A stretch of DNA of 64,000 nt from Enterococcus cecorum DSM 20682 = ATCC 43198 (GCF_000407565.1 NZ_ASWI01000004.1:318501-382500); one strand, 5' to 3'; shown: positions 22,324 to 30,852, counted from the stretch's first letter. A program made the numbers and translations. Notes: generated by a model not told the origin, from the letters alone.

Positions 22324-22338
22324 AATGGAGTGAGAGTC

Positions 22339-23454
22339 ATGCAAGCTTTAATGGATAGCTTACAAGTCTTTATCCAAGAACCAGGACGCATTGTGATGAT
22401 GGTCATTGGTGGTATTTTAATGTACTTAGGGATTAAAAAGGAATATGAACCTACACTTTTGGTACCAATTGGGTTAGGGACGATTTTAGTTAATTTTCCA
22501 TTCTCAGGTGTATTGATGACGGGAAATGAAAAAGGACCATTTCAAATTCTGTTTGAAGCTGGGATTAATACAGAACTATTCCCATTATTATTGTTTATCG
22601 GTATCGGTGCGATGATTGATTTTGGTCCACTGTTACAAAATCCTTCCCTACTTTTATTTGGTGCCGCAGCGCAATTTGGAATTTTCTTTACAATTATTAT
22701 GGCTGTTTTGCTAGGTTTTGATTTGAATGATGCGGCGTCAATTGGCATTATCGGTGCGGCTGATGGACCAACTTCGATTTTCGTGGCTAATACTTTACAT
22801 TCTAAATACTTAGGAGCGATTATGGTGGCTGCTTATTCTTATATGGCTTTAGTACCGATTATACAACCTGTTGCCATTAAAGCAGTCACGACCAAAAAAG
22901 AGCGACAAATTCGTATGCACTACCAAGCACATAATGTCTCACAAACGGCTAAAATCATCTTCCCAATTGTGATTTGTGTGATTGCTGGCATTATTGCACC
23001 AGTTTCACTACCATTGGTGGGCTTTTTAATGTTTGGCAATTTACTTAGAGAATGTGGGGTTTTGGACCGGCTTTCTTTAAGTGCCCAAAATGAACTAGTC
23101 AATTTAATTAGCATTCTGTTAGGCCTAGCTGTTTCAGTAAAGATGCAATACAGTGAGTTTTTGCGTTGGGATACATTGATGGTTATCGCGCTAGGATTAG
23201 TTGCCTTTGTGATGGATAGTGTTGGTGGTGTTTTATTTGCGAAGTTTTTGAATCTCTTCTTAAAAGACAAAGTGAACCCAATGATTGGAGCAGCGGGTAT
23301 CTCGGCTTTTCCAATGTCTAGTCGTGTGATTCAAAAAATGGCTACCGCTGAAGATCCACAAAACTTTATTTTAATGCATGCGGCTGGCGCAAATGTTTCT
23401 GGTCAAATTGCCTCGGTGATTGCCGGTGGGTTAGTCCTATCCATGTTAGTGTAG
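22339..23454 (+). CDS. oadB: Na+-translocating decarboxylase beta subunit
   Basis: A 371-residue membrane protein with about nine to eleven helices. The family motifs are present: GIGAMIDFGPLL, the Na+-site region NDAASIGIIGAADGPTSIFV (about residues 133-152), and GNLLRECGV. The subunit removes CO2 from carboxybiotin while moving Na+ out of the cell. The ATG at 22339 has GGAGTGAG before it; a GTG at 22330 is in frame but less likely. It follows the biotin carrier after 15 bases and precedes a tiny membrane subunit. Confidence 0.93.
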   Translation: MQALMDSLQVFIQEPGRIVMMVIGGILMYLGIKKEYEPTLLVPIGLGTILVNFPFSGVLMTGNEKGPFQILFEAGINTELFPLLLFIGIGAMIDFGPLLQNPSLLLFGAAAQFGIFFTIIMAVLLGFDLNDAASIGIIGAADGPTSIFVANTLHSKYLGAIMVAAYSYMALVPIIQPVAIKAVTTKKERQIRMHYQAHNVSQTAKIIFPIVICVIAGIIAPVSLPLVGFLMFGNLLRECGVLDRLSLSAQNELVNLISILLGLAVSVKMQYSEFLRWDTLMVIALGLVAFVMDSVGGVLFAKFLNLFLKDKVNPMIGAAGISAFPMSSRVIQKMATAEDPQNFILMHAAGANVSGQIASVIAGGLVLSMLV

Positions 23455-23470
23455 AAAGTGAGGAAGCAAA

Positions 23471-23596
23471 ATGTCTGAGAATTTAGCCAAAGCACTAGAA
23501 ATTTTATTATTTGGTTGGGGTGGCGTTTTTGTTGTGATGATTTTGATTTATCTTGCTTCTAAATTAATGGCTACACTATTTAAGGTGAAGAAGTAA
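23471..23596 (+). CDS. Small OadG-like membrane subunit
   Basis: A 41-residue protein, MSENLAKALEILLFGWGGVF and onward, with a single transmembrane helix (about residues 10-35) and a basic tail KVKK. Its length and place between beta and alpha subunits match the shortened gamma subunit (OadG family) that anchors the alpha subunit. The C-terminal peptide of ordinary OadG is missing here and appears instead in the first gene of the operon. AGTGAGGA precedes the ATG at 23471. Confidence 0.75.
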   Translation: MSENLAKALEILLFGWGGVFVVMILIYLASKLMATLFKVKK

Positions 23597-23615
23597 GATA
23601 GAAAGAAGGGTCAAT

Positions 23616-25001
23616 ATGTCTAAGGTTATACGTTTTACAGAAACCATATTACGTGATGCACAACAAAGCCAAATCGCTACAAGAATGAGTACAGAAGATA
23701 TGTTACCAATTTTAAAAACATTAGATGAAGCAGGGTTTTATGCTTTAGAAATGTGGGGTGGTGCGACTTTTGATGCTTGTTTACGTTTTTTAAATGAAGA
23801 TCCATGGGAAAGATTGCGTAAAATTCGAGCTGAAGTGAAGCATACGAAGTTACAAATGTTGCTGCGTGGTCAAAATTTAATAGGGTATAAGAATTATGCC
23901 GATGATGTCGTAGAAAAATTTGTACAAAAATCCGTTGAAAATGGCATTGATATTATTCGTGTATTTGATGCCTTAAATGATGTGCGTAATTTAGAGACTT
24001 GCATCCGCGCGACGAAAAAAGCTGGCGGCCATTGTCAAGCAGCGATTAGTTATACGACGAGTGAGATTCATACTGTGGATTATTTTGTTGATTTAGCCGT
24101 TGAAATGGAAAAGATGGGTGCTGATTCCATTTGTATCAAGGATATGGCTGGGGTATTAATGCCACAAACTGGTTTTGAACTTGTGAGCAAATTAAAAACC
24201 GCCTTAAAAGTACCGGTTGAAGTTCATACACACGCAACCAGTGGTATTGCTGAAATGACTTATTTAATATGTGCCAAAGCTGGGGCAGATATTATTGATA
24301 CAGCTATTTCTTCTTTTGCAGGAGGTACCAGTCAACCAGCCACTGAGTCGATGGATTTAGCCTTAACAGAGCTAGGGTTTGATACAAAACTAGATATCGA
24401 TAAGCTTTCAGAAATTGCAGAATACTTTAATCCAATTCGGGACCGTTTCAGAAAAGAAGGAAGATTAAATCCTAAAGTCAAAGATGTCGAACCAAAAACC
24501 TTACTTTATAAAGTACCAGGTGGCATGCTCTCGAATTTATTGAGTCAATTAACAGAGCAAGGTTTGCAAGATAAATACGAAGAGGTCTTAAGAGAAGTGC
24601 CTAAAGTGAGGGCGGATTTAGGTTATCCCCCATTGGTTACGCCTTTGTCACAAATGGTTGGTACGCAATCTTTGATGAATGTGATTTCAGGGGAACGCTA
24701 TAAATTAATTCCAAAAGAGATTAAAGATTATGTCAAAGGGCTATATGGACGGCCACCCATGCCAATCTCAAAAGAAATGCAGGAAAAAATCATTGGTCAA
24801 GAAGAAGTCATTACTTGCCGACCAGCTGATTTGTTAGCGGACCAATACGATCAGTTTGCTAAAGAAATTGCGCAATATGCGAAATCAGAAGAAGATGTCT
24901 TGATTTATGCACTCTTTCCAAAACAAGGTCGTGATTTCTTAGGTCGTAGAGAAGATAAATTTTATGATGTGCCTGTTCAAACAGTGACAGTAAAGTTTTG
25001 A
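23616..25001 (+). CDS. oadA: Oxaloacetate decarboxylase alpha subunit (carboxyltransferase)
   Basis: A 461-residue carboxyltransferase of the pyruvate carboxylase/OadA family. The TIM barrel shows the usual start TETILRDAQQSQIATRM (residues 8-24), the IRVFDALND motif, the catalytic lysine region SICIKDMAGVLMP, and the metal-binding VHTHATSG. It transfers the carboxyl group from oxaloacetate to biotin, leaving pyruvate. The C-terminal biotin domain of Gram-negative OadA is absent, matching the separate carrier. No citrate lyase or citrate transporter lies nearby, so the oxaloacetate source is elsewhere. AAAGAAGGG precedes the ATG. Confidence 0.93.
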   Translation: MSKVIRFTETILRDAQQSQIATRMSTEDMLPILKTLDEAGFYALEMWGGATFDACLRFLNEDPWERLRKIRAEVKHTKLQMLLRGQNLIGYKNYADDVVEKFVQKSVENGIDIIRVFDALNDVRNLETCIRATKKAGGHCQAAISYTTSEIHTVDYFVDLAVEMEKMGADSICIKDMAGVLMPQTGFELVSKLKTALKVPVEVHTHATSGIAEMTYLICAKAGADIIDTAISSFAGGTSQPATESMDLALTELGFDTKLDIDKLSEIAEYFNPIRDRFRKEGRLNPKVKDVEPKTLLYKVPGGMLSNLLSQLTEQGLQDKYEEVLREVPKVRADLGYPPLVTPLSQMVGTQSLMNVISGERYKLIPKEIKDYVKGLYGRPPMPISKEMQEKIIGQEEVITCRPADLLADQYDQFAKEIAQYAKSEEDVLIYALFPKQGRDFLGRREDKFYDVPVQTVTVKF

Positions 25002-25133
25002 GATGAGCCCCATTAAGTGGTTGGTTCAAATTTCTGATTGATAAGCAAGTTATTATTATGTTTGCCCATTGTATGTTAGAATAGTTTTGCTTTTAATTTT
25101 TTAAAGCAAAAAATTATTTTTAGGAGGATATTT

Positions 25134-25769
25134 GTGAGCCAAGTACATAATAATGATTTTCAAGATATCGTATTGAACCGTCGCTCGATTCGAAATTACG
25201 ATCCATCTTACGAAATTGAACATAGTGAGTTATTACAAATAATTGATGAAGCTGCTAAAGCGCCGTCATCTGTCAATTTACAGCCTTGGCGTTTTGTGAT
25301 TGTTGAAAGCGAGGAAGCAAAAGCCAAGTTAAAACCATTGATTCGCTTTAACACTTTACAAAACGAAACTTCTTCAGCCATGATTTTAATTTTTGGGGAT
25401 TTGAAGTGTCAAGAGTATGCTCAAGAAATTTATCAAGAAGCAGTAAATCGTGGATTGATGCCACAAGAAGTCATGGAAAAACAATTAGCTGCGATTGTGC
25501 CAATGTATGACAGTCTAAATAAGGCACAAATGGAACGTATTGTACAAATTGATGCGAGTTTAGTGGCCATGCAGTTGATGCTAGTAGCTAGAAGTCATGG
25601 CTATGATACGAATCCAATCGGTGGTATTGATGCGGATCAATTAGCTGCGGCCTTTGATTTAGATGAGGAGCGTTTCCATCCAGTAATGATTTTATCGATT
25701 GGTAAAGCAATGGAAACTGGCTATGAGTCTGTACGCTTATCAGCTGAAAAGATTACAGTTTTTAAATAA
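25134..25769 (+). CDS. Nitroreductase-family protein
   Basis: A 211-residue FMN-dependent nitroreductase. The N-terminal NRRSIRNYDPSYEI (residues 15-28) and the KAPSSVNLQPWRFVIVES stretch (about 42-59) bind FMN, and the late NPIGGIDADQLAAAFDL region is typical. It probably reduces quinones or nitro compounds with NAD(P)H as a dimer. The start is GTG at 25134, with AGGAGG 7 bases upstream. It stands alone between an upstream -10-like TAGAAT (25077-25082) and a terminator. The substrate is not predictable. Confidence 0.9.
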   Translation: MSQVHNNDFQDIVLNRRSIRNYDPSYEIEHSELLQIIDEAAKAPSSVNLQPWRFVIVESEEAKAKLKPLIRFNTLQNETSSAMILIFGDLKCQEYAQEIYQEAVNRGLMPQEVMEKQLAAIVPMYDSLNKAQMERIVQIDASLVAMQLMLVARSHGYDTNPIGGIDADQLAAAFDLDEERFHPVMILSIGKAMETGYESVRLSAEKITVFK

Positions 25770-25776
25770 AAAACGG

Positions 25777-25817
25777 AAGAATAGTTGATCCTTTTGGTGA
25801 TTGACTATTCTTTTTTT
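25777..25817 (+). terminator. Terminator of the nitroreductase gene
   Basis: AGAATAGT / ACTATTCT with inner ATC/GAT pairs, then TTTTTTT. Confidence 0.8.
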
Positions 25818-25932
25818 AGCTGATTTGCTAGAATATAAGAGTATTTTAGCTTGAAAATAATGAATTGACTATTTGAAAAGAGTGTAAGTTATAAAAATGA
25901 TTCATAATTGGTTTATTGGAGGAAATCAGTCG

Positions 25933-26334
25933 ATGCGTGCGAGTATGTTTGTACTAGATCAAACTGTCAGATATGTAGCAATCATAAAACGATATAAGGA
26001 TGGCAGGAATTATTATGTTGTTCCAGGTGGAAAGGTAGAAGCGCATGAGAACATTCAACAAGCCGCTATCAGAGAAATTGCAGAAGAATTAGGTTTGGCT
26101 ATCGAACAATCAGATATTTTTGATTCTATAATTGAAAAAGGAAATGTATTTTATTTTGCTAAAACCAATTACTCCTGTCTGCCATTAAAGATTCAGGGGG
26201 AAGAAAAAGAACGCAGTCATCCGCATAATAGTTATGAACCAATGTGGCTTGAATGGAAGCAGCTGTCAAAGCTAATGGTGTTTCCAAAATATGATTATTT
26301 ACAATTTGAAGAAATCGTAAGTGAAATTTTGTAG
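25933..26334 (+). CDS. NUDIX hydrolase
   Basis: A 133-residue Nudix protein. The Nudix box is complete: G(23 residues of pattern) beginning GGKVEAHENIQQAAIREI and ending AEELG, with the catalytic RExxEE glutamates. Such enzymes hydrolyse nucleoside diphosphates linked to another group. The start at 25933 is decided by GGAGGAA 8 bases upstream; the frame is open to an ATG at 25897 without a good RBS. The C-terminal half (WLEWKQLSKLMVFPKYDYLQ) resembles small housekeeping Nudix proteins. It overlaps or abuts the next gene, a HAD phosphatase. Confidence 0.88.
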   Translation: MRASMFVLDQTVRYVAIIKRYKDGRNYYVVPGGKVEAHENIQQAAIREIAEELGLAIEQSDIFDSIIEKGNVFYFAKTNYSCLPLKIQGEEKERSHPHNSYEPMWLEWKQLSKLMVFPKYDYLQFEEIVSEIL

Positions 26335-26368
26335 TATTGATATTGTTCGATTTAAGAGGATTAATAAG

Positions 26369-27196
26369 TTGTTAAAATTAATATTAACTGATTTGGATGG
26401 CACGTTTTTAAATAGTCAAGGAGCATATAATCGTGATTATTTTCTAAAATTATGGCCAAAGTTAAAAGAAAATCAGATTGATTTTGGGGTCTGTACAGGC
26501 AAAAGTAGTGCACGAGTGGAGGAGTTATTTACTGAGATAAGTGATGAAATCTGGATTTTAGCAGACAGTGCAACCAGAATCAAATATCAAGGGAAATTTT
26601 TATATGAGCAGCTGTTAGATAACCAGATTGCCCTTGCTTTGATTGCTCGGTTACAAGCGATTCATAGAGACCAAATAATCATAGCTTATACGAAAAATGC
26701 TGTATATATTGATCAAAATATCCCCAAGATTCATAAAAACAGAGTTCTAGCTTCTTATCCTGGTGCGATTGAAACAAATGATTTTCAGCAAATAACCGAT
26801 GACTTTATCAAGGTGACGGTCTATGATCCAGCTAGTCGTTGTTTAGAAACGGTGCAACAATTAGCTGATTTTATGGAGCATGCTTATATTGTTGCTTCAG
26901 AAACGCAGTGGATTGATATTGCAGCAAAAGGTGTACACAAAGGTAGTACCGTTGCAAAACTCCAAGAATTGTTAAAGATAAGTTCCAAAGAAACGGCAGC
27001 CTTTGGAGATGGTTGGAATGACTTGGAATTATTCGCTCAAGCCAATTTTCGTTTTGCGATGAGAAATGCAGTAGAAGAGTTAAAAAATCAGGCAAATTTT
27101 ATTATTCCATCTAATGACGAAGAGGGTGTCTTACAAACTATTGAATTATTATTATCCTTAATGGAAAAGAAAGAAGGAAGTACAGGTGAAAATTGA
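26369..27196 (+). CDS. HAD-superfamily phosphatase (Cof/type IIB)
   Basis: A 275-residue phosphatase. Motif I DLDGTFLN lies at the N-terminus (residues 8-15), motif II in GVCTGKSS, and motifs III/IV in the C-terminal KGSTVAKLQEL and AFGDGWNDLELF. The inserted cap domain makes it a Cof-type sugar- or cofactor-phosphate phosphatase; the substrate is unknown. I choose a TTG start at 26369, because AAGAGGA lies 8 bases before it and the HAD motif then sits at the usual distance from the N-terminus. A GTG at 26321 within the end of the Nudix gene is the alternative. Confidence 0.85.
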   Translation: MLKLILTDLDGTFLNSQGAYNRDYFLKLWPKLKENQIDFGVCTGKSSARVEELFTEISDEIWILADSATRIKYQGKFLYEQLLDNQIALALIARLQAIHRDQIIIAYTKNAVYIDQNIPKIHKNRVLASYPGAIETNDFQQITDDFIKVTVYDPASRCLETVQQLADFMEHAYIVASETQWIDIAAKGVHKGSTVAKLQELLKISSKETAAFGDGWNDLELFAQANFRFAMRNAVEELKNQANFIIPSNDEEGVLQTIELLLSLMEKKEGSTGEN

Positions 27197-27563
27197 ACAT
27201 GTCGCTTTATTAACCAATGATTTAGAAAAAATGCGTGACTTTTACGAAACTTATTTTGCAGCCAAAAGTTCAGTGTTGTACCATAATCCAAAAACCAAAT
27301 TTTCTTCTTATTTTTTGAGTTTTGAATCTGGTGCACGTTTAGAGCTTATGCAAAAACTTCATACAGCGCCTCATGGATTTGAACAACTTGGTTATCATCA
27401 TTTAGCCATTTCACTGGGTAGTAAAGAAAAAGTAGATGCCTTTGCGCAAAAATTAAATGCAGATGGCTATCCCTTATTAAGTGGTCCGCGCACAACTGGC
27501 GATGGCTATTATGAAGCAGTCTTACAAGATCCTGAAGGCAATCAAATTGAGATTACTGTTTAG
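27186..27563 (+). CDS. Glyoxalase/VOC-family protein
   Basis: A 125-residue protein with two beta-alpha-beta-beta-beta modules of the vicinal oxygen chelate fold. Metal-ligand positions are visible: HVALLTNDLEKM at the N-terminus (His5), ARLELM, HHLAISLG and DPEGNQIEITV at the end. It may be a glyoxalase-like or resistance-type VOC enzyme; the substrate is unknown. The start is GTG at 27186, overlapping the HAD gene by 11 bases, with GAAGGAAG upstream, so translation is probably coupled. Confidence 0.87.
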   Translation: MKIEHVALLTNDLEKMRDFYETYFAAKSSVLYHNPKTKFSSYFLSFESGARLELMQKLHTAPHGFEQLGYHHLAISLGSKEKVDAFAQKLNADGYPLLSGPRTTGDGYYEAVLQDPEGNQIEITV

Positions 27564-27567
27564 TAGT

Positions 27568-27579
27568 TACTTTAAAGTA
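27568..27579. promoter_or_regulatory. Perfect palindrome upstream of the flavoprotein gene
   Basis: TACTTTAAAGTA, a 12-bp perfect palindrome about 75 bases before the oxidoreductase start. Candidate operator, possibly for the HxlR regulator encoded on the far side of that gene. Confidence 0.4.
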
Positions 27580-27652
27580 CCTAATTGTCCTCCTGATTCG
27601 CTTATGTTAAAACTAATTTGTAGTTGAAACAAAGAATAGGGGGATTTTTATT

Positions 27653-28969
27653 ATGCGTGAAATGAATAATTTAATTATTGGCTTTGGTAAAGGTGGAAAA
27701 ACATTAGCCAAAAAGTTAGCTAGTCATCAAGAAGAAGTTATCGTTATCGAAGCAGATGATAAAATGTATGGTGGTACTTGTATTAATGTAGGTTGTATTC
27801 CATCTAAAACTTTAATTACTCAAGGTTTGAAGCAACGTGATTTTACTGTTGCTGCAGAGAAAAAACGTATCCTTGTTGATAAGTTACGTCATAAAAATTA
27901 TCACATGCTAGCAGATGAAGCTACAATTGAAGTGATTCATGGGTACGCTCAATTTAAAGATAATCATACTGTACAAGTGCAATTGCCAAATGGAGATGTA
28001 GAAGAAATAAAGGCAGCGCGTATCTTTATCAATACTGGTTCAAAATCAGTGATTCCTGAGATTGAAGGATTAAGTTTAGGAAAACGAGTAGGAACATCCA
28101 AAGAAATGATGGATCTAACTGCTAAACCAGAAAGACTTGTGATTTTAGGTGCGGGCTATATTGGATTAGAATTTGCATTTATGTTTGCTAATTTTGGTAG
28201 TCAAGTAACTGTTTTAGATAATCGCGAATTATTAGGACGTGAAGATGAAGCTTTCGTAACTTTAATTCAAGAACAGGCTGAAAAAATAGGGATTCATTTC
28301 AAATTAGATGCCCAAGTGCAAAAAATAGATGAATCCGCAGAAAATGTAACTGTAACCTTAGCTGACGAAGTATTGACAGCTGATTATTTATTAGTAGCAA
28401 CTGGACGTAAACCCAATACCGAAGCATTAGGATTAGAAAATACGGATATTCAAGTTGATGCTAGAGGTGCTATCCAAACAGATGAATTCTTACAAACAGC
28501 GGTAGAAAATGTCTTGGCTTTAGGTGATGTTAGAGGAGACTTACAATTTACTTATATTTCATTGGATGATTTCCGTATTGTTTATAATCAACTATTCCAA
28601 GATAAGTATCGCTCAGTCAATAATCGTCCTAATGTGCCATATACTATGTTTATCCAACCAGCTTTTTCTCATGTAGGATTACATGAAAAAGAAGCTCAAG
28701 CAAAGAAAATGAAGTATCGTAAGTTCACATATCTTAATAGTAATGTACCAAAGGCAAATATTTTAGAAAACCCAGTAGGAATGTGGCAAATTCTTGTAGA
28801 TGAAGAAACAGACCAAGTACTTGGTGCGACTATTTTTGGTGAAGAATCTTATGAAGTAATTAACCTAATTACTTTAGCGATGAATGCCCATCTACCTTAT
28901 CAAATGTTACGTGACCAAATCTATACGCACCCAACAATGAGTGAAGCCTTAAATGATGTCTTAAAATAG
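27653..28969 (+). CDS. FAD-dependent pyridine nucleotide-disulfide oxidoreductase (RclA/Har-like)
   Basis: A 438-residue class I flavoprotein disulfide reductase. The N-terminal FAD motif is GFGKGGKTLA (about residues 10-19), the redox-active pair lies in GGTCINVGCIPSK (about 40-52), the NAD(P)H motif is LGAGYIGLEFA (about 164-174), and the second FAD motif is VLALGDV. The C-terminal dimerisation domain lacks the usual HPT-E pair of glutathione reductase but has YTHPTMSEAL. Length and cysteine spacing match the RclA group, in which streptococcal members reduce hypothiocyanous acid, an oxidant of mucosal defence. That function is inferred here. GGGGGA precedes the ATG. Confidence 0.85.
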   Translation: MREMNNLIIGFGKGGKTLAKKLASHQEEVIVIEADDKMYGGTCINVGCIPSKTLITQGLKQRDFTVAAEKKRILVDKLRHKNYHMLADEATIEVIHGYAQFKDNHTVQVQLPNGDVEEIKAARIFINTGSKSVIPEIEGLSLGKRVGTSKEMMDLTAKPERLVILGAGYIGLEFAFMFANFGSQVTVLDNRELLGREDEAFVTLIQEQAEKIGIHFKLDAQVQKIDESAENVTVTLADEVLTADYLLVATGRKPNTEALGLENTDIQVDARGAIQTDEFLQTAVENVLALGDVRGDLQFTYISLDDFRIVYNQLFQDKYRSVNNRPNVPYTMFIQPAFSHVGLHEKEAQAKKMKYRKFTYLNSNVPKANILENPVGMWQILVDEETDQVLGATIFGEESYEVINLITLAMNAHLPYQMLRDQIYTHPTMSEALNDVLK

Positions 28970-28984
28970 ATTTATCTCATATTG

Positions 28985-29030
28985 AGCGAATAGCAAATTG
29001 GCAAGAAGTCATTTTGCTATTCGCTTTTTT
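28985..29030. terminator. Terminator between the flavoprotein and HxlR genes
   Basis: AGCGAATAGCAAA pairs with TTTGCTATTCGCT and runs into TTTTTT on the plus strand; the convergent HxlR gene ends inside the T run. Confidence 0.85.
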
Positions 29031-29367
29031 AATGGCAAATGAGATTTATTTGTCCCCAGTGTTTCATTTGTTTGACTATTTGAAAGAGTTCACGTCCCTT
29101 AGTCGTGAGTTGATAGGTAGATTCGACGGTATTTTGAATGGTTATTTTTTCGTTTTTGACTATTTCATTGGCAATCAGTAGGTCAAGCTGCTGTTTAATC
29201 ATTTTCGGTGTACTACCATCAAGTTGCCGAACTAATTCTAAAAAGCGTGTGTCTTGAATGGCTAGCGTTTCAATAATTTGCGGGACCCATTTTCTTCCTA
29301 GTAGATTTGCTAAAGCTTCAGCCGGACAAGTGTAAATCTCTTCTGATGTGAATTGAAAATCGTTCAT
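29029..29367 (-). CDS. HxlR-family transcriptional regulator
   Basis: A 112-residue winged-helix regulator. The HxlR pattern is clear: CPAEALANLLGRKWVPQII (residues 14-32), the RFLELVRQLDGSTPKMIKQQ recognition helix, and the wing before YQLTTKGREL. The conserved N-terminal cysteine (Cys14) is the residue through which relatives such as HypR and YodB sense oxidants or quinones. It is convergent with a flavoprotein reductase, which suggests joint control of a redox response, an inference. AGAGGA precedes the ATG. It is divergent from argF, whose promoter it shares space with. Confidence 0.9.
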   Translation of the reverse strand: MNDFQFTSEEIYTCPAEALANLLGRKWVPQIIETLAIQDTRFLELVRQLDGSTPKMIKQQLDLLIANEIVKNEKITIQNTVESTYQLTTKGRELFQIVKQMKHWGQINLICH

Positions 29368-29440
29368 TAGTTTTTCCTCTTGCTAACTATTTTCTTCATT
29401 ATACAAAAGGTAGTAAATGAAAGCTAGTTATTTAGAATGA

Positions 29441-29511
29441 AATATTTATGCAAAAATATGAATTTTTATTGAAAAATATCGTGAATATGTGTATAATAAC
29501 GCATAAATATT
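29441..29511 (+). promoter_or_regulatory. argF promoter with ARG box and flanking inverted repeat
   Basis: The promoter is TTGAAA (29469-29474), 17-bp spacer, TATAAT (29492-29497). TATGAATTTTTATTGA (29457-29472), close to the ArgR box, covers the -35. AATATTTATGC (29441-29451) and GCATAAATATT (29501-29511) form an 11-bp perfect inverted repeat on either side of the promoter, consistent with ArgR hexamers closing a loop. Confidence 0.7.
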
Positions 29512-29527
29512 AAAAGGTTGTGGTTAG

Positions 29528-30544
29528 ATGAATTCAGTATTTCAAGGAAAAAGTTTTTTAGCGGAAAAGGATTTTACGAAACAAGAATTAATGTATCTGA
29601 TTGATTTTGCGATACATTTAAAAGAATTAAAACAAAAAAATATCCCGCATGCTTATTTAGCAGGGAAAAATATTGCCTTATTATTTGAAAAAACTTCGAC
29701 GCGTACTAGAAGTGCTTTTACGGTAGCGGCGAATGATTTGGGAGCACATCCTGAATTTTTAGGTGCCAATGATATTCAATTAGGCAAAAAAGAGTCGGTT
29801 ATTGATACAGCGAAGGTACTCGGTAGTATGTTTGATGGTATTGAATTTCGTGGCTTTGCGCAAGAAACGGTTGAAACTTTAGCGCAATATGCAGGGGTGC
29901 CGGTTTGGAATGGTTTAACCGATTTATGGCATCCGACGCAGATGATTGCTGATTTTATGACTATCAAGGAACATTTTGGACACCTAGAAGGCTTGAAATT
30001 GGTTTATTGTGGTGATGGACGCAATAATGTGGCGAATTCTTTATTAGTAACCAGTGCCTTGTTAGGTGTGAATGTGGCGATTGTTAGTCCGAAAAATTTA
30101 CTTCCAAGTCAAGCAATTTTGGAGGTGGCGCAACAATTTGCCCTTGAGTCGGGGAGTCAGATAGAATTGACAGATGAGATTGCTCTAGGTGTCAAAGGGG
30201 CCGATATATTATATACCGATGTCTGGGTTTCGATGGGAGAAGAAGCGCAAATAGCCACGCGAATCAAAGAACTACTGCCTTATCAAGTCAATGCCGAGTT
30301 AGTTAAATTGACCGGCAATAAGGATGGTTTAATTTTCCTACATTGTTTACCGGCCTTTCATGATTTACAGACCAAAACAGCCCAAGAAGTTTTTGCGCAA
30401 TTTGGCATGAAGGAAATGGAAGTAACAGATGAAGTTTTCCAAGCATCCTATGCCAAACAGTTTATTCAAGCTGAAAATCGAATGCATGCGATTAAGGCAA
30501 TCATGGCTGCGACTTTAGGCCATTTATTCATTCCAAAGGTTTAA
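29528..30544 (+). CDS. argF: Ornithine carbamoyltransferase
   Basis: A 338-residue carbamoyltransferase joining carbamoyl phosphate and ornithine to citrulline, or the reverse in arginine breakdown. The carbamoyl-phosphate motif STRTRSAF (about residues 57-64), HPTQMIAD, the ornithine-binding DVWVSMGEE with its SMG loop, and HCLPAFHD are all present. The SMG loop argues for ornithine rather than putrescine as acceptor. The gene is alone, not in an arc operon, and its promoter carries an ArgR-type box, so argF is the better name than arcB, though both remain possible. The ATG start follows an AAAGG RBS. Confidence 0.92.
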   Translation: MNSVFQGKSFLAEKDFTKQELMYLIDFAIHLKELKQKNIPHAYLAGKNIALLFEKTSTRTRSAFTVAANDLGAHPEFLGANDIQLGKKESVIDTAKVLGSMFDGIEFRGFAQETVETLAQYAGVPVWNGLTDLWHPTQMIADFMTIKEHFGHLEGLKLVYCGDGRNNVANSLLVTSALLGVNVAIVSPKNLLPSQAILEVAQQFALESGSQIELTDEIALGVKGADILYTDVWVSMGEEAQIATRIKELLPYQVNAELVKLTGNKDGLIFLHCLPAFHDLQTKTAQEVFAQFGMKEMEVTDEVFQASYAKQFIQAENRMHAIKAIMAATLGHLFIPKV

Positions 30545-30566
30545 TGCTCGTATATTTTTTCACATG

Positions 30567-30607
30567 ACTTTCAAACGATGACATCAATCGTTTGAAAGTT
30601 CATTTTT
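30567..30607 (+). terminator. Terminator of argF
   Basis: A 13-bp perfect stem ACTTTCAAACGAT / ATCGTTTGAAAGT followed by TCATTTTTT. Confidence 0.9.
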
Positions 30608-30745
30608 TGTTATCGTTTTTATAAAGATATGTACTAAAATTCCTTTACATAGTCTATAATTATGCTTGTTTTTCATAGTATAGGACTAAAGTCGCATAGT
30701 CAGATTATTGAAATAGTGTTATACTATTTACGGTTAGTAGAAAAG

Positions 30746-30762
30746 TTTAAGTTTATTTTAAG
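30746..30762 (+). promoter_or_regulatory. TTTAAG direct repeat upstream of the dlt operon
   Basis: TTTAAG, 5 bases, TTTAAG. The 11-bp period is that of OmpR-family response-regulator sites and agrees with the streptococcal CiaR consensus TTAAG-N6-TTAAG. It lies about 70-85 bases before the predicted dlt transcription start. An additional -10-like TATACT is at 30720-30725. Confidence 0.45.
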
Positions 30763-30797
30763 AAAGCGTGAAAAAGTTAAATTCACTTAACAATTGA

Positions 30798-30826
30798 TTG
30801 CTCATTACTTAATGGGCAACTATAAT
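30798..30826 (+). promoter_or_regulatory. Promoter of the dlt operon
   Basis: TTGCTC, 17-bp spacer, TATAAT, about 27 bases before the dltX start. Confidence 0.6.
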
Positions 30827-30852
30827 TACCCATGATGAAGGAGGCAGTTAAC

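Noticed and set aside
23616..25001. Methylmalonyl-CoA decarboxylase or pyruvate carboxylase as identity of the operon.
   Set aside because: The alpha subunit is of the OadA/PycB carboxyltransferase type acting on oxaloacetate, and there is no biotin carboxylase domain or acyl-CoA carboxyltransferase.
25085..25121. Hairpin TTTTGCTTT/AAAGCAAAA before the nitroreductase as a terminator.
   Set aside because: It is A/T-only apart from two G-C pairs and sits in the leader of that gene; too weak to call.
29528..30544. Putrescine carbamoyltransferase instead of ornithine carbamoyltransferase.
   Set aside because: The SMG loop (DVWVSMGEE) is that of ornithine enzymes and no agmatine deiminase genes are adjacent.
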